Shown here piece by piece: positions 7,732 to 18,518 of a stretch of DNA of 64,000 nt. The notes beneath the pieces are model-generated. The model had not been told where the DNA came from. It saw only the letters and a list, made by a program, of their open reading frames with translations, and searched no databases. The DNA is taken from assembly GCA_023150615.1 (NCBI GenBank), contig JAKLKO010000004.1, positions 163,960 to 227,959 on the forward strand, given 5' to 3'. This stretch comes from Phycisphaerae bacterium. Its GTDB lineage: Bacteria; Planctomycetota; Phycisphaerae; UBA1845; UTPLA1. The translations under genes and the position numbers were made by a program. Numbering within the stretch: the stretch's first letter is position 1; each line of letters opens with the position of its first letter.

Positions 7732-8760
7732 TCAGGCGTCGGCCCCGGCCTCGATCCGCTGACCGGCGGCGCTGGCCCGCGCCTTGAGGGAATCGAGGTG
7801 CTCGCGAACCTCGGCGGCCATGCGGCTGTTGGGAAACTCGGCGATGATCTGCTGGCCGGTCTCGAGGGCCTCGGCCCACTGCTTGTCGTGGACGGCGAGG
7901 GAGAACTGGACGCCGAGGTTGTGCAGCTTCGCGCGGAAGACGCCGCGGGCGGATTCCTCCAGCGCGGCGGCCTCATTCGGGGTCAGGTATTGATCGAGTT
8001 CCTTGAGCAGCGCGATACCGCGGTCGATGTCGTTGCGCTGGACGGACTCGTCCCATTCCTTGAGGAGGCGGCGCTTGTTGTCGCTGCGCTTCTGCCGCAG
8101 GGCGTCGGGCAGGCGTCGAATTCGTTCCGTCGTCGGGTACATCTTCAGCAGGCGCTCGATTTCGGCGCGTGCGCGGTCCCATTCGCGGCTCTCGAGCATC
8201 CCCTCGACGCGCCGGACGCAATCGTCGATGTAACGGCCTTGTGCGTCGTGACGCGAGGCCTCGATCTCCTGCCGCAGGCGGTCGGCCTCCTGCTTGTAGC
8301 CGTGGCGTTTTTCCAGCAGGTCGGCGAGGAAGAACGCGCCCTCGTAGTCGCCGCCGATGAGCGTCTCGCCGAAGGCGCGGCGGATCAGCTCGCGCTCCTG
8401 CTCGCGATAGGCGATGCTGCGGGCGACCTCGGACAGGCGCGTGTGCTCGGCGATCGTCTGGAGAAAGCGGCCGTGCTGCTGCGTCTGATCGCGGATGTCC
8501 AGCAGGGCGTCGTTGATTCGAAAGGCGCTCGATTCGATCTTGATCAGCACGCTGCCCAGCCCGAGCAGAACCTCGCACAGCGCGACTGCCAGCAGCGCGC
8601 CCGCCACGATCATGATCGACCGCCAGCCCCAGCCATCGTTCCACTCCAGCAGGGCGCCGATCGCGAGGATCCCGATGACCAGCGGCAGCCCGCCGCGCAG
8701 AAACGCCAGCAGCGAGGCCAGCGTCGAAATCCGGGATCGCATGTCGGAGGGCATGGGCAT
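7732..8760 (-). CDS. Inner-membrane protein with helical repeat cytoplasmic or periplasmic domain
   Basis: The protein has 342 residues. Two transmembrane helices lie near the N-terminus (GLPLVIGILAIGALLEW and SIMIVAGALLAVALCEVLLGL). They are followed by a long, charged helical region with TPR-like or coiled-coil character (EQERELIRRAFGETLIGGDY, QWAEALETGQQIIAEFPNSR). The last 45 residues match the pattern of a tetratricopeptide helix pair. Two closely spaced Met codons (8760 and 8754) could start the protein; GGGTGG lies six bases before the second one. No catalytic motif is present. A role as a scaffold is only a guess. The genes on both sides are also on the minus strand. Confidence 0.72.
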   Translation of the reverse strand: MPMPSDMRSRISTLASLLAFLRGGLPLVIGILAIGALLEWNDGWGWRSIMIVAGALLAVALCEVLLGLGSVLIKIESSAFRINDALLDIRDQTQQHGRFLQTIAEHTRLSEVARSIAYREQERELIRRAFGETLIGGDYEGAFFLADLLEKRHGYKQEADRLRQEIEASRHDAQGRYIDDCVRRVEGMLESREWDRARAEIERLLKMYPTTERIRRLPDALRQKRSDNKRRLLKEWDESVQRNDIDRGIALLKELDQYLTPNEAAALEESARGVFRAKLHNLGVQFSLAVHDKQWAEALETGQQIIAEFPNSRMAAEVREHLDSLKARASAAGQRIEAGADA

Positions 8761-8813
8761 CCACCCGCGAGACGAGCGGTCCGCGCCGCGTCGCGCGGCG
8801 CTTCCTGCATAAC

Positions 8814-9023
8814 CTATGCCTGTGGGCTCCGAGCGTCAACCGACGACGGCACGGTGGCGTTGTTTTCCGACGGCGCCGGCGACGCCGATGCGTCCGTGGC
8901 GCGCGGCGGCGTCGACGGTTCGTGGCTCGGCCAGGCCTGCTTCGCCTGCACGACCCCGTGCAGATACAGCAGCGTCAGCGCGGCCAGAAGACCGGCGAAG
9001 ATGGCATGCTCGGCGTATTCCAT
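8814..9023 (-). CDS. Small single-pass membrane protein
   Basis: It would encode 69 residues: a short N-terminal segment, one transmembrane helix (HAIFAGLLAALTLLYLHGVVQ) and a low-complexity Pro/Ser/Ala tail. No strong ribosome binding site precedes the ATG at 9023, so the gene is only moderately supported. The hydrophobic helix, the same orientation as both neighbours and the lack of a better frame between 8761 and 9116 favour it. Confidence 0.45.
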   Translation of the reverse strand: MEYAEHAIFAGLLAALTLLYLHGVVQAKQAWPSHEPSTPPRATDASASPAPSENNATVPSSVDARSPQA

Positions 9024-9116
9024 GCGAACGTGGCACCGTTGCGGCGACGTGGTGTTTCATCGGCGGGGCGGACCGATTCTCTGCATGCCGACTGCCGATC
9101 GCGGTCCGCGCCGGAT

Positions 9117-9482
9117 TCAATCGCCCGACGCGCCGGCCGCCTCCGACATTTCATCCGGCGCCTCGGAGGTCGGCACGAGAATGAAGCTCTGGCCGGTCAT
9201 GAACTCGCTTTCGAGCAGCTCGGTCGGGCGATAGCCGGGCTTGGCCAGTCGGATCTTACCGCCGCCGCGGACGTCGGTCTTGAGGATCCAGTAGCGCCCG
9301 CGCCCGTCGGTCTCGCCCAACTCTTTCCATGTCTCCGCGCATCGCTGCGATATCGTAACGTCCGAGATCGGCCGCGCCGTCTCACGGTCGCTGACAATCC
9401 CTTCGAGCACGAACTCGGAACATCCGCCGGCCAGGCCGGTGGCTAGCACGAGACAGACGACGACGAATCGACGAACATCCAT
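9117..9482 (-). CDS. Small lipoprotein with carboxypeptidase-regulatory-like domain
   Basis: The protein has 121 residues from ATG 9482, with GGAG seven bases upstream. Its type II signal peptide ends in the lipobox LAGGC (Cys21). The mature part (EFVLEGIVSDRETARPISDV, then TDGRGRYWI and KPGYRP) has the pattern of a carboxypeptidase regulatory-like or transthyretin-like beta-sandwich, in which V-x-D-x-x-(T/S)-x-x-P-(I/L) and T-(D/N)-x-x-G-x-(F/Y) are hallmarks. Such domains are non-enzymatic surface or periplasmic folds. The last 30 residues are acidic and probably flexible. Confidence 0.7.
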   Translation of the reverse strand: MDVRRFVVVCLVLATGLAGGCSEFVLEGIVSDRETARPISDVTISQRCAETWKELGETDGRGRYWILKTDVRGGGKIRLAKPGYRPTELLESEFMTGQSFILVPTSEAPDEMSEAAGASGD

Positions 9483-9527
9483 TGGTCCACTCCAGTTTCG
9501 CGCGCCGCCCCGCGGCATCGCGGTTTC

Positions 9528-10601
9528 TCAGGCCCCGACGTACCGGGCGTAAACGCTGCGGGCCTCGTCCGGCTCGCTTGTGCCCTTGATGATGGCCCGG
9601 CCGTCGGTAAACACGGTGACGTCGTATCGGTCGACCCGCGCGCGGAGCATGAATGCGTTGACCCGCGGCGAATCCGCGGCGACGGGCGCCAATCGCCGCC
9701 CGAGATCAGCCAGGTCGATCCGCTGGCCCGGCGGCGCGGCGATCTGCACCGCATTGCGGCCGCACAGGGCGGCCGTACCGCCCGTGCGCGCGCCGTCGAG
9801 ATACTCGAACGAGCGCCGAACGCAGCAAGTGCACTCCCCTTGCGCGCGCGCCGATTGAAAGTCGAAGCGATCCAGCCGCGCCATCCACGCATCGATCTGC
9901 AACAGACCGCGCGAGACATCGTTGCGCTGCCCGGTCAGCAGCTTGATCGCCTCGAGCGCCTGGGTCGCGGCCACGATGTGAACGATCGGCGCGAGCACGC
10001 CGGCCGTATCGCAGGTCGGGTTCATGCCCGCCGGCGGCGGGCTGTCCCAGACGCAGCGCAGACACGGCGTCTCGCCGGGCAGGATCGGCATGACCATGCC
10101 GGTCGCGCCGATGCACGCACCATAAATCCACGGAACACCCTGCTTGATCGCCGCATCGTTGATGAGAAAACGCGTCTCAAAGTTGTCCGTGCCGTCGAGG
10201 ATCACGTCACAGCCGTCGATCAAGCGTTCGACGTTCGTGCGGTTCAGATCGACGACGTGCGGCTCGATCCGGATCGCCGAGTTGATCCGCGCGAGCTTGT
10301 TCGCCGCGGTCGCGGCCTTCGGCAGCCCCGCCTCGAGGTCCGACTCGTCGAACAGCTCCTGCCGCTGGAGGTTGTTCAGTTCGAGGTAGTCGCGGTCGAT
10401 GATCCGCAGAAAGCCGACACCCGCGCGGGCGAGGATGCCGGCGATGACCGATCCGAGCGCGCCCACGCCGATGACGACCGCGCGCGATGCGAGCAGTCGT
10501 CGCTGTCCGGCCTCGCCGATCCGCTGGAACAGCGCCTGCCGCGAGTATCGCTCCAGCGCGGGATCGCGTTCGGACGGTTCTGTCCGGACCGATTCGCTCA
10601 T
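9528..10601 (-). CDS. ThiF/MoeB-family E1-like adenylyltransferase
   Basis: ThiF/MoeB enzymes adenylate the C-terminal glycine of a ubiquitin-like sulphur carrier (ThiS or MoaD) to prepare it for sulphur transfer in thiamine or molybdopterin synthesis. The 357-residue protein has the ATP-binding glycine-rich loop GVGALGS (about 45-51), the DRDYLELNNLQRQ segment that contacts nucleotide, DGTDNFETRFLIND, and two zinc-ligand cysteine pairs (CLRC and CTCC). The C-terminal 90 residues after the CTCC pair include a small extra domain (PPGQRIDLADLGRRLAPVAA...) of unknown type; there is no rhodanese domain. No thiS, moaD or thiG gene is nearby, so thiamine and molybdopterin roles cannot be separated. 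It overlaps the upstream membrane-protein gene by four bases (ATGA) and is therefore translationally coupled to it. Confidence 0.88.
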   Translation of the reverse strand: MSESVRTEPSERDPALERYSRQALFQRIGEAGQRRLLASRAVVIGVGALGSVIAGILARAGVGFLRIIDRDYLELNNLQRQELFDESDLEAGLPKAATAANKLARINSAIRIEPHVVDLNRTNVERLIDGCDVILDGTDNFETRFLINDAAIKQGVPWIYGACIGATGMVMPILPGETPCLRCVWDSPPPAGMNPTCDTAGVLAPIVHIVAATQALEAIKLLTGQRNDVSRGLLQIDAWMARLDRFDFQSARAQGECTCCVRRSFEYLDGARTGGTAALCGRNAVQIAAPPGQRIDLADLGRRLAPVAADSPRVNAFMLRARVDRYDVTVFTDGRAIIKGTSEPDEARSVYARYVGA

Positions 10602-11164
10602 GATGGCTTCGACTCCGCATCGTGCGCGCGGCGGTCACGCTCGCGCCGCCCCAGTTCCGCAAGATAGCCGTCGGACGGCGGCGCGGCCGGTAGCGCCGGC
10701 TCGTCGCGCGGCGGCGGGGCTGGCGGCGGATGCGGCGGCGCGGATTCCGGCAACGGTCGCAGTGCCGGCGGTGCGACGTGTTCCTCTTCGGTTGATGCGT
10801 TCGGGGCTTCGCGTCGACCCTGAAACAGGCATGAAAGCCCGAATGCGAAAACGACGAAGGCCGTCAGATCGCGGTCGACGACAATCCAGTAGGCACCGAT
10901 CGGCGTGTAGATCGCGCCCGCCGCGAATGCCACCGCGCGCTCGATTCGCCGGATCGCTTCGATTCCGGCTGCCGTCGCCGCGGCGACGACGACGAACGCG
11001 AAGCCGCCGATTCGCGCCGCCCAGCGCGCGACATCGACGCTGGTGTTGTAGAGCGCTGAGTCGGCGATGCCCGAGGGCGCGAGATAGAACCCGTAGATGA
11101 GCAGGAAGCACGCGGCGATCGCGGCGTGAACGGCGTCCCCGCGCTGCAACGTCGGCTGGGTCAT
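10598..11164 (-). CDS. Small polytopic membrane protein with Pro-rich tail
   Basis: The protein has 188 residues from ATG 11164 (MTQPTLQRGD). The frame stays open further upstream, but the extension is arginine-rich, antisense-like sequence. Four hydrophobic segments are seen: AAIAACFLLIYGFYL, IGGFAFVVVAAATAAGI, AVAFAAGAIYTPIGAYWIVV and LTAFVVFAFGLSCLF. A Pro-rich cytoplasmic tail and a charged C-terminus (YLAELGRRERDRR) follow. It is coupled by a four-base overlap to the ThiF-like gene. The function is unknown. Confidence 0.7.
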   Translation of the reverse strand: MTQPTLQRGDAVHAAIAACFLLIYGFYLAPSGIADSALYNTSVDVARWAARIGGFAFVVVAAATAAGIEAIRRIERAVAFAAGAIYTPIGAYWIVVDRDLTAFVVFAFGLSCLFQGRREAPNASTEEEHVAPPALRPLPESAPPHPPPAPPPRDEPALPAAPPSDGYLAELGRRERDRRAHDAESKPS

Positions 11165-11210
11165 CGCGTAAGTCCCCGACGCGGCGTCGATAGATCGGAT
11201 CGGCGTCGTG

Positions 11211-12437
11211 TCAGGCCTGCGGCGCCGCCGGCGCGGACGTCGGCCCCGACAGCGCGTCGGCCGCGACCTGAAGCCAGTGACGGGCCTGAGCCTTCTGGTC
11301 CGGGTCGGACAATCGCTCGGCGCAATCGCGGAGGTATCGCGACGCCATGTCCGGGCGCTCAAGATACCGCGCGTAGAGGATGCCGAGCAATAACTTCACC
11401 TGCTCCGCATCGTCATGCGCCTCGTAGTGCCGCAGGTACGTTTCGTATGCCTCGGCCGCCGCCGCGTGCTGTTTTCGCGCCATGAACTGGTTCGCGATCT
11501 CCACCTGGTCCGCGCGCGACAGCGGATTCGCCGGGTTGATCTCCGCGAATCGCGCGTAGTGGGCAAGCGCCTCGTCGATCTCACCGTGGGCGAGGCAATA
11601 AATGACACGGTCGCGCAGGTTCGACGCCGGGTCGGCCGGCCGCGCCGTCGGGACGATGGTCCGTCCGTCCTCGGCGACGGTTTGGGCGACCGATCCGTAC
11701 TGTGCGCGGGCCCGCGTGTTCGGATCGGACATGGCGGAGGCGAACGACGCTCGCTGGTAGGCCCGCCGCCAGATCGCCAGCAGGTCGAACGCATCGCGCG
11801 GAAGCGCTCGCAGCCAGAGCATGAGCACCGATAGGGCGAAGCCCGCAAGGTAACCGACGAGGTGCGCCGAGTACGCGACGTTGGTCGTGTCGCCGGACGG
11901 CAGCTTCATCGCAATCAAATTGTCCCACAGGATCATCTTCAGCACGATGAACCACAGCGCGCTGATCGACGTCGTCCCGATGTAGAGCCAGATCCAGTAG
12001 AAGACCGAGATGCCGGTCCGCGGAAACAGCACGAGATACGCCGTCGTCACGCCCGCGATCGCCCCGCTCGCGCCGACGCACGGATGCTCCCGGCCGGCCA
12101 GGGCGAACCCCACGCCCGCAAAGACGCCGCAGGCGAGATAGAACAGGCCGTACACGACGTGACCCATGCGGCCGTTCACGTTGTTTCCAAAGACCCAGAG
12201 GAAGACCATGTTGCCGGCAAGGTGCCCGAGGTCGGCGTGCAGAAACTGGTAGGTGAAGAACTGGAGGATCGTCGGATCAAGCGGCCAGAGCATGTAGGGA
12301 TCGAGCCATTCGCCCGCGCGGGCCTGCTCGAGGGCCTTGGACACGAGGTACAGTCCCGCATTCAGGCCGATCAGCGCATGGTTGACAAGCGGTGTGCGTC
12401 GGACGATGCGGTCAGCGCCATAGGGAAAGACGAACAT
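11211..12437 (-). CDS. Rhomboid family intramembrane serine protease with C-terminal TPR region
   Basis: Rhomboids cut transmembrane substrates within the membrane. The 408-residue protein shows the catalytic serine in GASG (Ser124), the catalytic histidine in YSAHLVGY (His192), and the conserved HADLGHLAGNMVFLWVFG segment of helix 2. Six transmembrane helices span about residues 17-235. After the membrane domain, residues about 285-400 are soluble and carry TPR-like helix pairs (EIDEALAHYARFAEINP, HAAAAEAYETYLRHYE), which could recruit substrates or partners. The gene is on the minus strand, 46 bp upstream of the membrane-protein/ThiF pair. Rhomboid activity is strongly supported; the substrate is unknown. 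Confidence 0.93.
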   Translation of the reverse strand: MFVFPYGADRIVRRTPLVNHALIGLNAGLYLVSKALEQARAGEWLDPYMLWPLDPTILQFFTYQFLHADLGHLAGNMVFLWVFGNNVNGRMGHVVYGLFYLACGVFAGVGFALAGREHPCVGASGAIAGVTTAYLVLFPRTGISVFYWIWLYIGTTSISALWFIVLKMILWDNLIAMKLPSGDTTNVAYSAHLVGYLAGFALSVLMLWLRALPRDAFDLLAIWRRAYQRASFASAMSDPNTRARAQYGSVAQTVAEDGRTIVPTARPADPASNLRDRVIYCLAHGEIDEALAHYARFAEINPANPLSRADQVEIANQFMARKQHAAAAEAYETYLRHYEAHDDAEQVKLLLGILYARYLERPDMASRYLRDCAERLSDPDQKAQARHWLQVAADALSGPTSAPAAPQA

Positions 12438-12582
12438 CGCGATCCGGTCTCAGAAGCGTTTCACTCGTCGCGGCGGGCCCACGCGCGTCGCGAATTCGAA
12501 TTGTAGGCCCCCTCCGGCGTCTGTCCACGCGGGTGCCTTCGCGTCGATCCCGCCAATTCGGAGTCGATCGCGTCCCGGCGAA

Positions 12583-13467
12583 TCATCGCTGCTCGATCCG
12601 CCGTCGCAGCGCCGCGACGTGCGCCGGCGTCGCGCCGCAGCAGGCGCCGAGGATCGCAGCCCCCGCCTCGCGCAGAGCGGCCATCCGCTCTGCGAACGCA
12701 TCGGGTTTCTCCGGATAGACCGCGTCGCCGTCCCGCCATTCCGCCGGCCCCGCGTTCGCCCGTGCGAAGACAGGTCGGTCCGATTGCCGGCTCAGGATCT
12801 GCACGTGCGTCAGCGCGGTCTCGGGCGCGGCGCAGTCGATCCCGAACGCCTCGACTCCCGCGACGACGGCCGTCCGCGCCATGTCGACGATTCCGACGCC
12901 GCAGACCGTCTCCTCTCGCTCGGCGCCCGAATCGAACACGCAACAGGCCAGCACCGGCAGCCCGGTCGCGGTGCGGCACGCCCGCGCCGCCCACTCGAAC
13001 TCCTGCGCGTCGGCAAAGCGCGCCAGCAGCAGCGCATTCGCGCCCGCCACCTCGAGTTCGACGGCCTGCTCTCCGAACACCTCCAGCGCGCGGGCCTCGT
13101 CCAGTTCGCCGATGGCCGTGAACAGGCCGGTCGGTCCGATCTCGCCGAACACGAGCACGCGATCGCGGGCCGGCTCCGCGGCGCGGCGGCACAACTCGAC
13201 TGCGCGGCGGTTGATCGATTGCACGGAGATCGCGGCGTCGATCCGTGAGAGCGCGGCGCGGTTCGCGTGGTGCGTATTCGTGGCGAGCCATCGCGCGCCG
13301 GCGTCGACGAACGCCTCGTACGCGTCCTGGACCGCCTGCGGCTGCGAGAGCGTCGCGACGTCCGGCACGCTCGCCTGGATCGCGCCGCGACGCCGGAGTT
13401 CGCCCGCGATCCAGCCGCCGCCGATCAGCGGCGACACACTGCTTACTTTACGGATCTCGACGACCAT
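12583..13467 (-). CDS. Homocysteine S-methyltransferase domain protein
   Basis: This family transfers a methyl group from a donor such as S-methylmethionine, betaine or methyl-cobalamin to homocysteine, using a zinc ion. The 294-residue protein (ATG 13467, GGGAG close upstream) is a single barrel domain. Zinc ligands are visible as Cys in FGIDCAAPE and the double Cys in GACCGATPAHV near the C-terminus. Other family features are LATNTHHANR, FGEIGPTG and ALLLARFADAQE. It lacks the folate, cobalamin and activation domains of MetH and none is nearby, so it is a stand-alone HMT or the N-terminal part of a split MetH. The donor cannot be inferred. Confidence 0.88.
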   Translation of the reverse strand: MVVEIRKVSSVSPLIGGGWIAGELRRRGAIQASVPDVATLSQPQAVQDAYEAFVDAGARWLATNTHHANRAALSRIDAAISVQSINRRAVELCRRAAEPARDRVLVFGEIGPTGLFTAIGELDEARALEVFGEQAVELEVAGANALLLARFADAQEFEWAARACRTATGLPVLACCVFDSGAEREETVCGVGIVDMARTAVVAGVEAFGIDCAAPETALTHVQILSRQSDRPVFARANAGPAEWRDGDAVYPEKPDAFAERMAALREAGAAILGACCGATPAHVAALRRRIEQR

Positions 13468-13664
13468 GCATCTCCCGCGCGCGGCCGATAATGGCCCGCC
13501 GCGCGCCGTGCGCGTCACGTCCGGTTCAGCGGTAACCGTTATCGACTCCGCGCGAATTGTACAGTGAACAAGGCAACGCCGGTCGAACGCGACCGCGCGT
13601 GCCGTGACGGGACGGCCCGATCCGGAGGCTGCCTGGTGCAGTGGCAGGTTGAAAGAGGCAGCCC

Positions 13665-14981
13665 ATGTTCCCTCACCGTACCTCGTCCGAGGCGCGGATG
13701 GTCGCACTCGTCGCGCTGTGCGCGATCCCCACCGCCGCCTGTGACGTCTTGCCCGTCGAATGGGTGTTCGCGGCGAGCCGTGTCCAGGCCGCGTCACGAC
13801 TGAACCCGATCTCGATCGACGAGGCCGTCGCGCCATTCGCCCACGCAGTGCCGGTCGCATTGCCGCAGGTCGGCAGCGTCACTTTCGATGGAGGTCTCAC
13901 GTCCGCCGATGAGGTCGCGCTCTACGCCCTCGGGCCCGTCGCGGCACGCGAGCGGATCATCGTCGAGGTCGCCGGCCGGGACGGCCTGAACACCATGGCC
14001 GCGCTGTTCACGTCGCGCGGCGAGCTGATCGACGCGAACGATGATCGCTCCTACTACGGTGGCCAGGTCGATCCGTTCCTCAACGTCGCCATGCGCGCCG
14101 ATGATCCGAATCTCGTGCTCGGCCTGGCGATCTCGCGCGCCCGGTACTTCGGTCTGAACGACGGCCGCTACACGTCAGGCGAATTCCGCGTCACCGTGCG
14201 GCGCTCGCTCGACGGCGCGTTCCAGTACGTCCCGCAGACCGTCTGGCTCGAGTTCGGCGGCGGCAGCGGCATCCGCATCGCGCAGGAACCCGCGTTCGAC
14301 GTCGCGCCGTTCGATGCCGGCCGCATCTCCGGACGCCTCGCCGGCGACACGGGCTACATCCGTGACCTCATCGTCGCGAAAATGCGCGACGACCTCGCCG
14401 CGTTCAACGTCGTTCTTCTCAGCAGCGACCGCGACGCCCGTCCGGCCGGAAACTACTCGACGGTCTACTTCGGCGGCGCGAACGCACGGTTCCTCGGACT
14501 GGCCGACAATGTCGACAGCTTCAACGGCAATCCGCGCCAGAGCGCGGTCATCTTCGCCGAGACGCTCGGACTCTTCGAAGCGCTGCGCCCGTCGGCCGAG
14601 GCCGTCGCGCAGGGCCTGGCCAACATCGCCGCGCACGAACTGGGCCACCTGCTCGGGCTGGAACATGCCGCCGATCCGAACGACCTCATGGCCGAGGCCG
14701 CGACGGCGGAGCAGATCTTCTTCGTCGATGCCACGTACGGTCTGTCGCCGCTCGATCCGCATGTGTTCCCGGCCGGAGTACAGAACGCGCCGACGCTGCT
14801 CGAACTGGCCCTCGGGCCGGTCGACGGACTCGGCAACTCGACCGTCGCGCGCATGATGAGCGGTCGCGCCGCCGCGCCGGCCGGAATGCAGTTCCGCGCA
14901 GGCCGCAATCCATCGTCGGAGTCGCCGCCGGCGAAGCGGCTGCGGCTTTGCGATCGGCCGTTGTCGAAGCAGAAGCGATGA
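13665..14981 (+). CDS. Secreted metzincin-type zinc metalloprotease
   Basis: The protein has 438 residues from ATG 13665. An N-terminal hydrophobic stretch ending in PTAAC could be a lipoprotein or Sec signal. The zinc site HELGHLLGLEH (His324, Glu325, His328, His334) is complete, and the following DLM (Met342) fits the Met-turn of metzincins. Residues about 70-190 form a strand-rich domain with acidic turns (DANDDRSYYGG) resembling a bacterial pre-peptidase C-terminal (PPC)-like domain. Extracytoplasmic proteolysis is inferred. The gene stands alone between a divergent methyltransferase gene and a convergent PilZ gene. Confidence 0.85.
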   Translation: MFPHRTSSEARMVALVALCAIPTAACDVLPVEWVFAASRVQAASRLNPISIDEAVAPFAHAVPVALPQVGSVTFDGGLTSADEVALYALGPVAARERIIVEVAGRDGLNTMAALFTSRGELIDANDDRSYYGGQVDPFLNVAMRADDPNLVLGLAISRARYFGLNDGRYTSGEFRVTVRRSLDGAFQYVPQTVWLEFGGGSGIRIAQEPAFDVAPFDAGRISGRLAGDTGYIRDLIVAKMRDDLAAFNVVLLSSDRDARPAGNYSTVYFGGANARFLGLADNVDSFNGNPRQSAVIFAETLGLFEALRPSAEAVAQGLANIAAHELGHLLGLEHAADPNDLMAEAATAEQIFFVDATYGLSPLDPHVFPAGVQNAPTLLELALGPVDGLGNSTVARMMSGRAAAPAGMQFRAGRNPSSESPPAKRLRLCDRPLSKQKR

Positions 14982-15027
14982 GCCAGTCACGCGCCGCGGC
15001 GGTGTCGGCCGTGCGCTTCGCTCGATG

Positions 15028-15420
15028 TCAAAACGACAATCGAATCGGCGTGATGAAGCGCGCGGCGACGCACACCGTCGGCGTATTCATCGCCGCGGCG
15101 TTTTGCTCCTCCTCGCACGGTCGGTTGATCCGCACGATTTCGGCGCGGGCCCGCACGTGCACCCCGTGGGAGTGAATGCCCGGCGCGGCCGGAAGATCGA
15201 GCTGCGCCTCGATCGCATCGCCGATGTGCAGGCCGGCCGCCTCGGTTTCGAAGCAGATGCCGCCGGTGCTGACGTTTCGTGTCACCGCGTGCCGGACCGG
15301 TTCGTGGTGTCCGCTGCCGCAGCGAAAGGACATCGGCCCGTGTATCGCGACGCGGCGATGCGCTCGCCGTTCGAGTCCAGGGGTCGCGGACCGGGAGTGC
15401 CGAACGGTCATACTCCACAT
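15028..15420 (-). CDS. PilZ-domain protein (putative c-di-GMP receptor)
   Basis: PilZ domains bind cyclic di-GMP. The signature arginine cluster is present (ERRAHRR, matching RxxxR), and is followed about 30 residues later by TRNVSTGGICF, matching (D/N)xSxxG. The strands after it (IGDAIEAQLDLP, HVRARAEIVRINR) complete the barrel. The start is uncertain: ATG at 15420 gives 130 residues, an ATG three codons later is equally possible, and neither has a good ribosome binding site. The protein is a single domain without signal or membrane segment. No diguanylate cyclase is in the window. Confidence 0.78.
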   Translation of the reverse strand: MWSMTVRHSRSATPGLERRAHRRVAIHGPMSFRCGSGHHEPVRHAVTRNVSTGGICFETEAAGLHIGDAIEAQLDLPAAPGIHSHGVHVRARAEIVRINRPCEEEQNAAAMNTPTVCVAARFITPIRLSF

Positions 15421-15787
15421 AGATCGGAGCGGTCGGGATGGGTGGTGAACAAGGCGTTTGACTTTGCAGCTCCGTCGGCGTCCCGCCTGCTTTGGTGATC
15501 GCGCGTAACCCATTGGAAAACAGCGGTTTAGGAACGGTTTCGTCCCCGCGGTGCGTCGAGATCACCGACGGCTCCCGACTTTCGGTGGTTTGACCAAGAC
15601 CGGCCGGCATTCATAAGATCAGCAGCCGAATAGGTTTCGTGACCGCCCGGTCCAGCCCGCGGACCTGCGTGTCGCGCCTGCCTCCACCGCGTCTGCCGGA
15701 TCGGCGACGCGCATGAAACACGACGTTGCTTTACCTTCTGGACCGCAGCGTCCGTTAAAGACTCAGGGCTCCTGTGAGGAGATCGTG
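15421..15787. other. Divergent intergenic region without recognisable gene
   Basis: This 367-base stretch separates the divergent PilZ and DsbA-like genes. I see no conserved coding frame, RNA gene or clear terminator. Frames that enter it from the flanking genes lack ribosome binding sites and family-like sequence. It probably holds the two promoters, but no hexamer pair stands out. Confidence 0.5.
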
Positions 15788-16480
15788 ATGCGTTTGATGG
15801 ATCAAGTCGGCGCCGCGAATCCGCGTGCTGCATTCCGGACCCGTTGGGTCGCCATCGCGTCGGTCGCATGCGGCGTTCTGATCGCCGGCGGCTTCGCGTG
15901 TCAGATCCTCCCGCCCGGAACGCCGCCGCCGCCCGTCGATACCGGCATCGCGCCGATTATTCTCGCCCAGGACCACATCCTTTCCGTCGGCAGCCCGCCG
16001 CTGACCGTCTTCGAGTACGGCGACTTCCAGTGTCCGGCCTGCGGCCGCTTCGCGCGCGAGACCTTCCCGACGATCAAGCAGAACTACATCGACACCGGCC
16101 GTATCCGCTGGATCTTCCGCCACTTCCCGCTGCGCAATCAGCATCCGCAGGCGGAGAAGGCCGCTCAGGGCAGCGAGTGCGCGAACGACCAGTCGCAGTT
16201 CTGGCCGTTCCACGACATGCTCTACGACAACCAGGCCGCGCTGAGCATCGCGCAGCTCAAGGCCGTCGCGGGTCAGCTCGGCATGGACCAGGCGACGTTC
16301 GACGCGTGTATCGACTCCGATGCGAAGGCGGCCCGCGTACAGACCGACGTCCTGTCGGGCCAGACGCTGGGCGTCTCGGCGACGCCGACGTTTTTCATCG
16401 GGACGCTCCGCGTCAGCGGTCACCGCACGGTGGAGCAGTTCAGCGAGTTGCTCGACGACGCCCTCGAGGGGTTGGAGTAG
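15788..16480 (+). CDS. DsbA-family thiol-disulphide oxidoreductase, membrane anchored
   Basis: The protein has 230 residues from ATG 15788, preceded by GAGGAG six bases upstream; upstream in-frame Met codons lack such a site. A single hydrophobic N-terminal segment ending in IAGGFAC is either an anchor or a lipobox-like signal. The thioredoxin fold carries C82-P-A-C85 within YGDFQCPACGRF and the cis-proline in SATPTFFIG. The pattern FRHFPLRNQHPQAEKAA is typical of DsbA/DsbG proteins that introduce or isomerise disulphides in exported proteins. The gene lies 282 bp upstream of the chaperonin cluster on the same strand. A functional link in protein folding is plausible but not shown. Confidence 0.9.
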   Translation: MRLMDQVGAANPRAAFRTRWVAIASVACGVLIAGGFACQILPPGTPPPPVDTGIAPIILAQDHILSVGSPPLTVFEYGDFQCPACGRFARETFPTIKQNYIDTGRIRWIFRHFPLRNQHPQAEKAAQGSECANDQSQFWPFHDMLYDNQAALSIAQLKAVAGQLGMDQATFDACIDSDAKAARVQTDVLSGQTLGVSATPTFFIGTLRVSGHRTVEQFSELLDDALEGLE

Positions 16481-16587
16481 CCGCGGCGCGCTCCAAGCCG
16501 ATTCGTCCGCCCCACAGGCGAGTGCGTGGCAGGCATTCGGTCGAATCCCTGCCGTTGTGGCAGCGTCAGGTCGAGATCGGCCACCGC

Positions 16588-18418
<1,831 letters not shown>

Positions 18419-18518
18419 TTCAACGCCCGCGCGCGGCGGGTTGTCGCCGGCCGACTCAACGGGACGGTCCGCCGACGCCGGGCGATTCAGGCGTTCAAGA
18501 TCAAAGGAGACCGGAGCA

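Noticed and set aside
11165..11362. Upstream extension of the membrane protein at 10598-11164
   Set aside because: Arginine-rich antisense-like sequence overlapping the rhomboid gene; the ATG at 11164 precedes the first hydrophobic helix properly.
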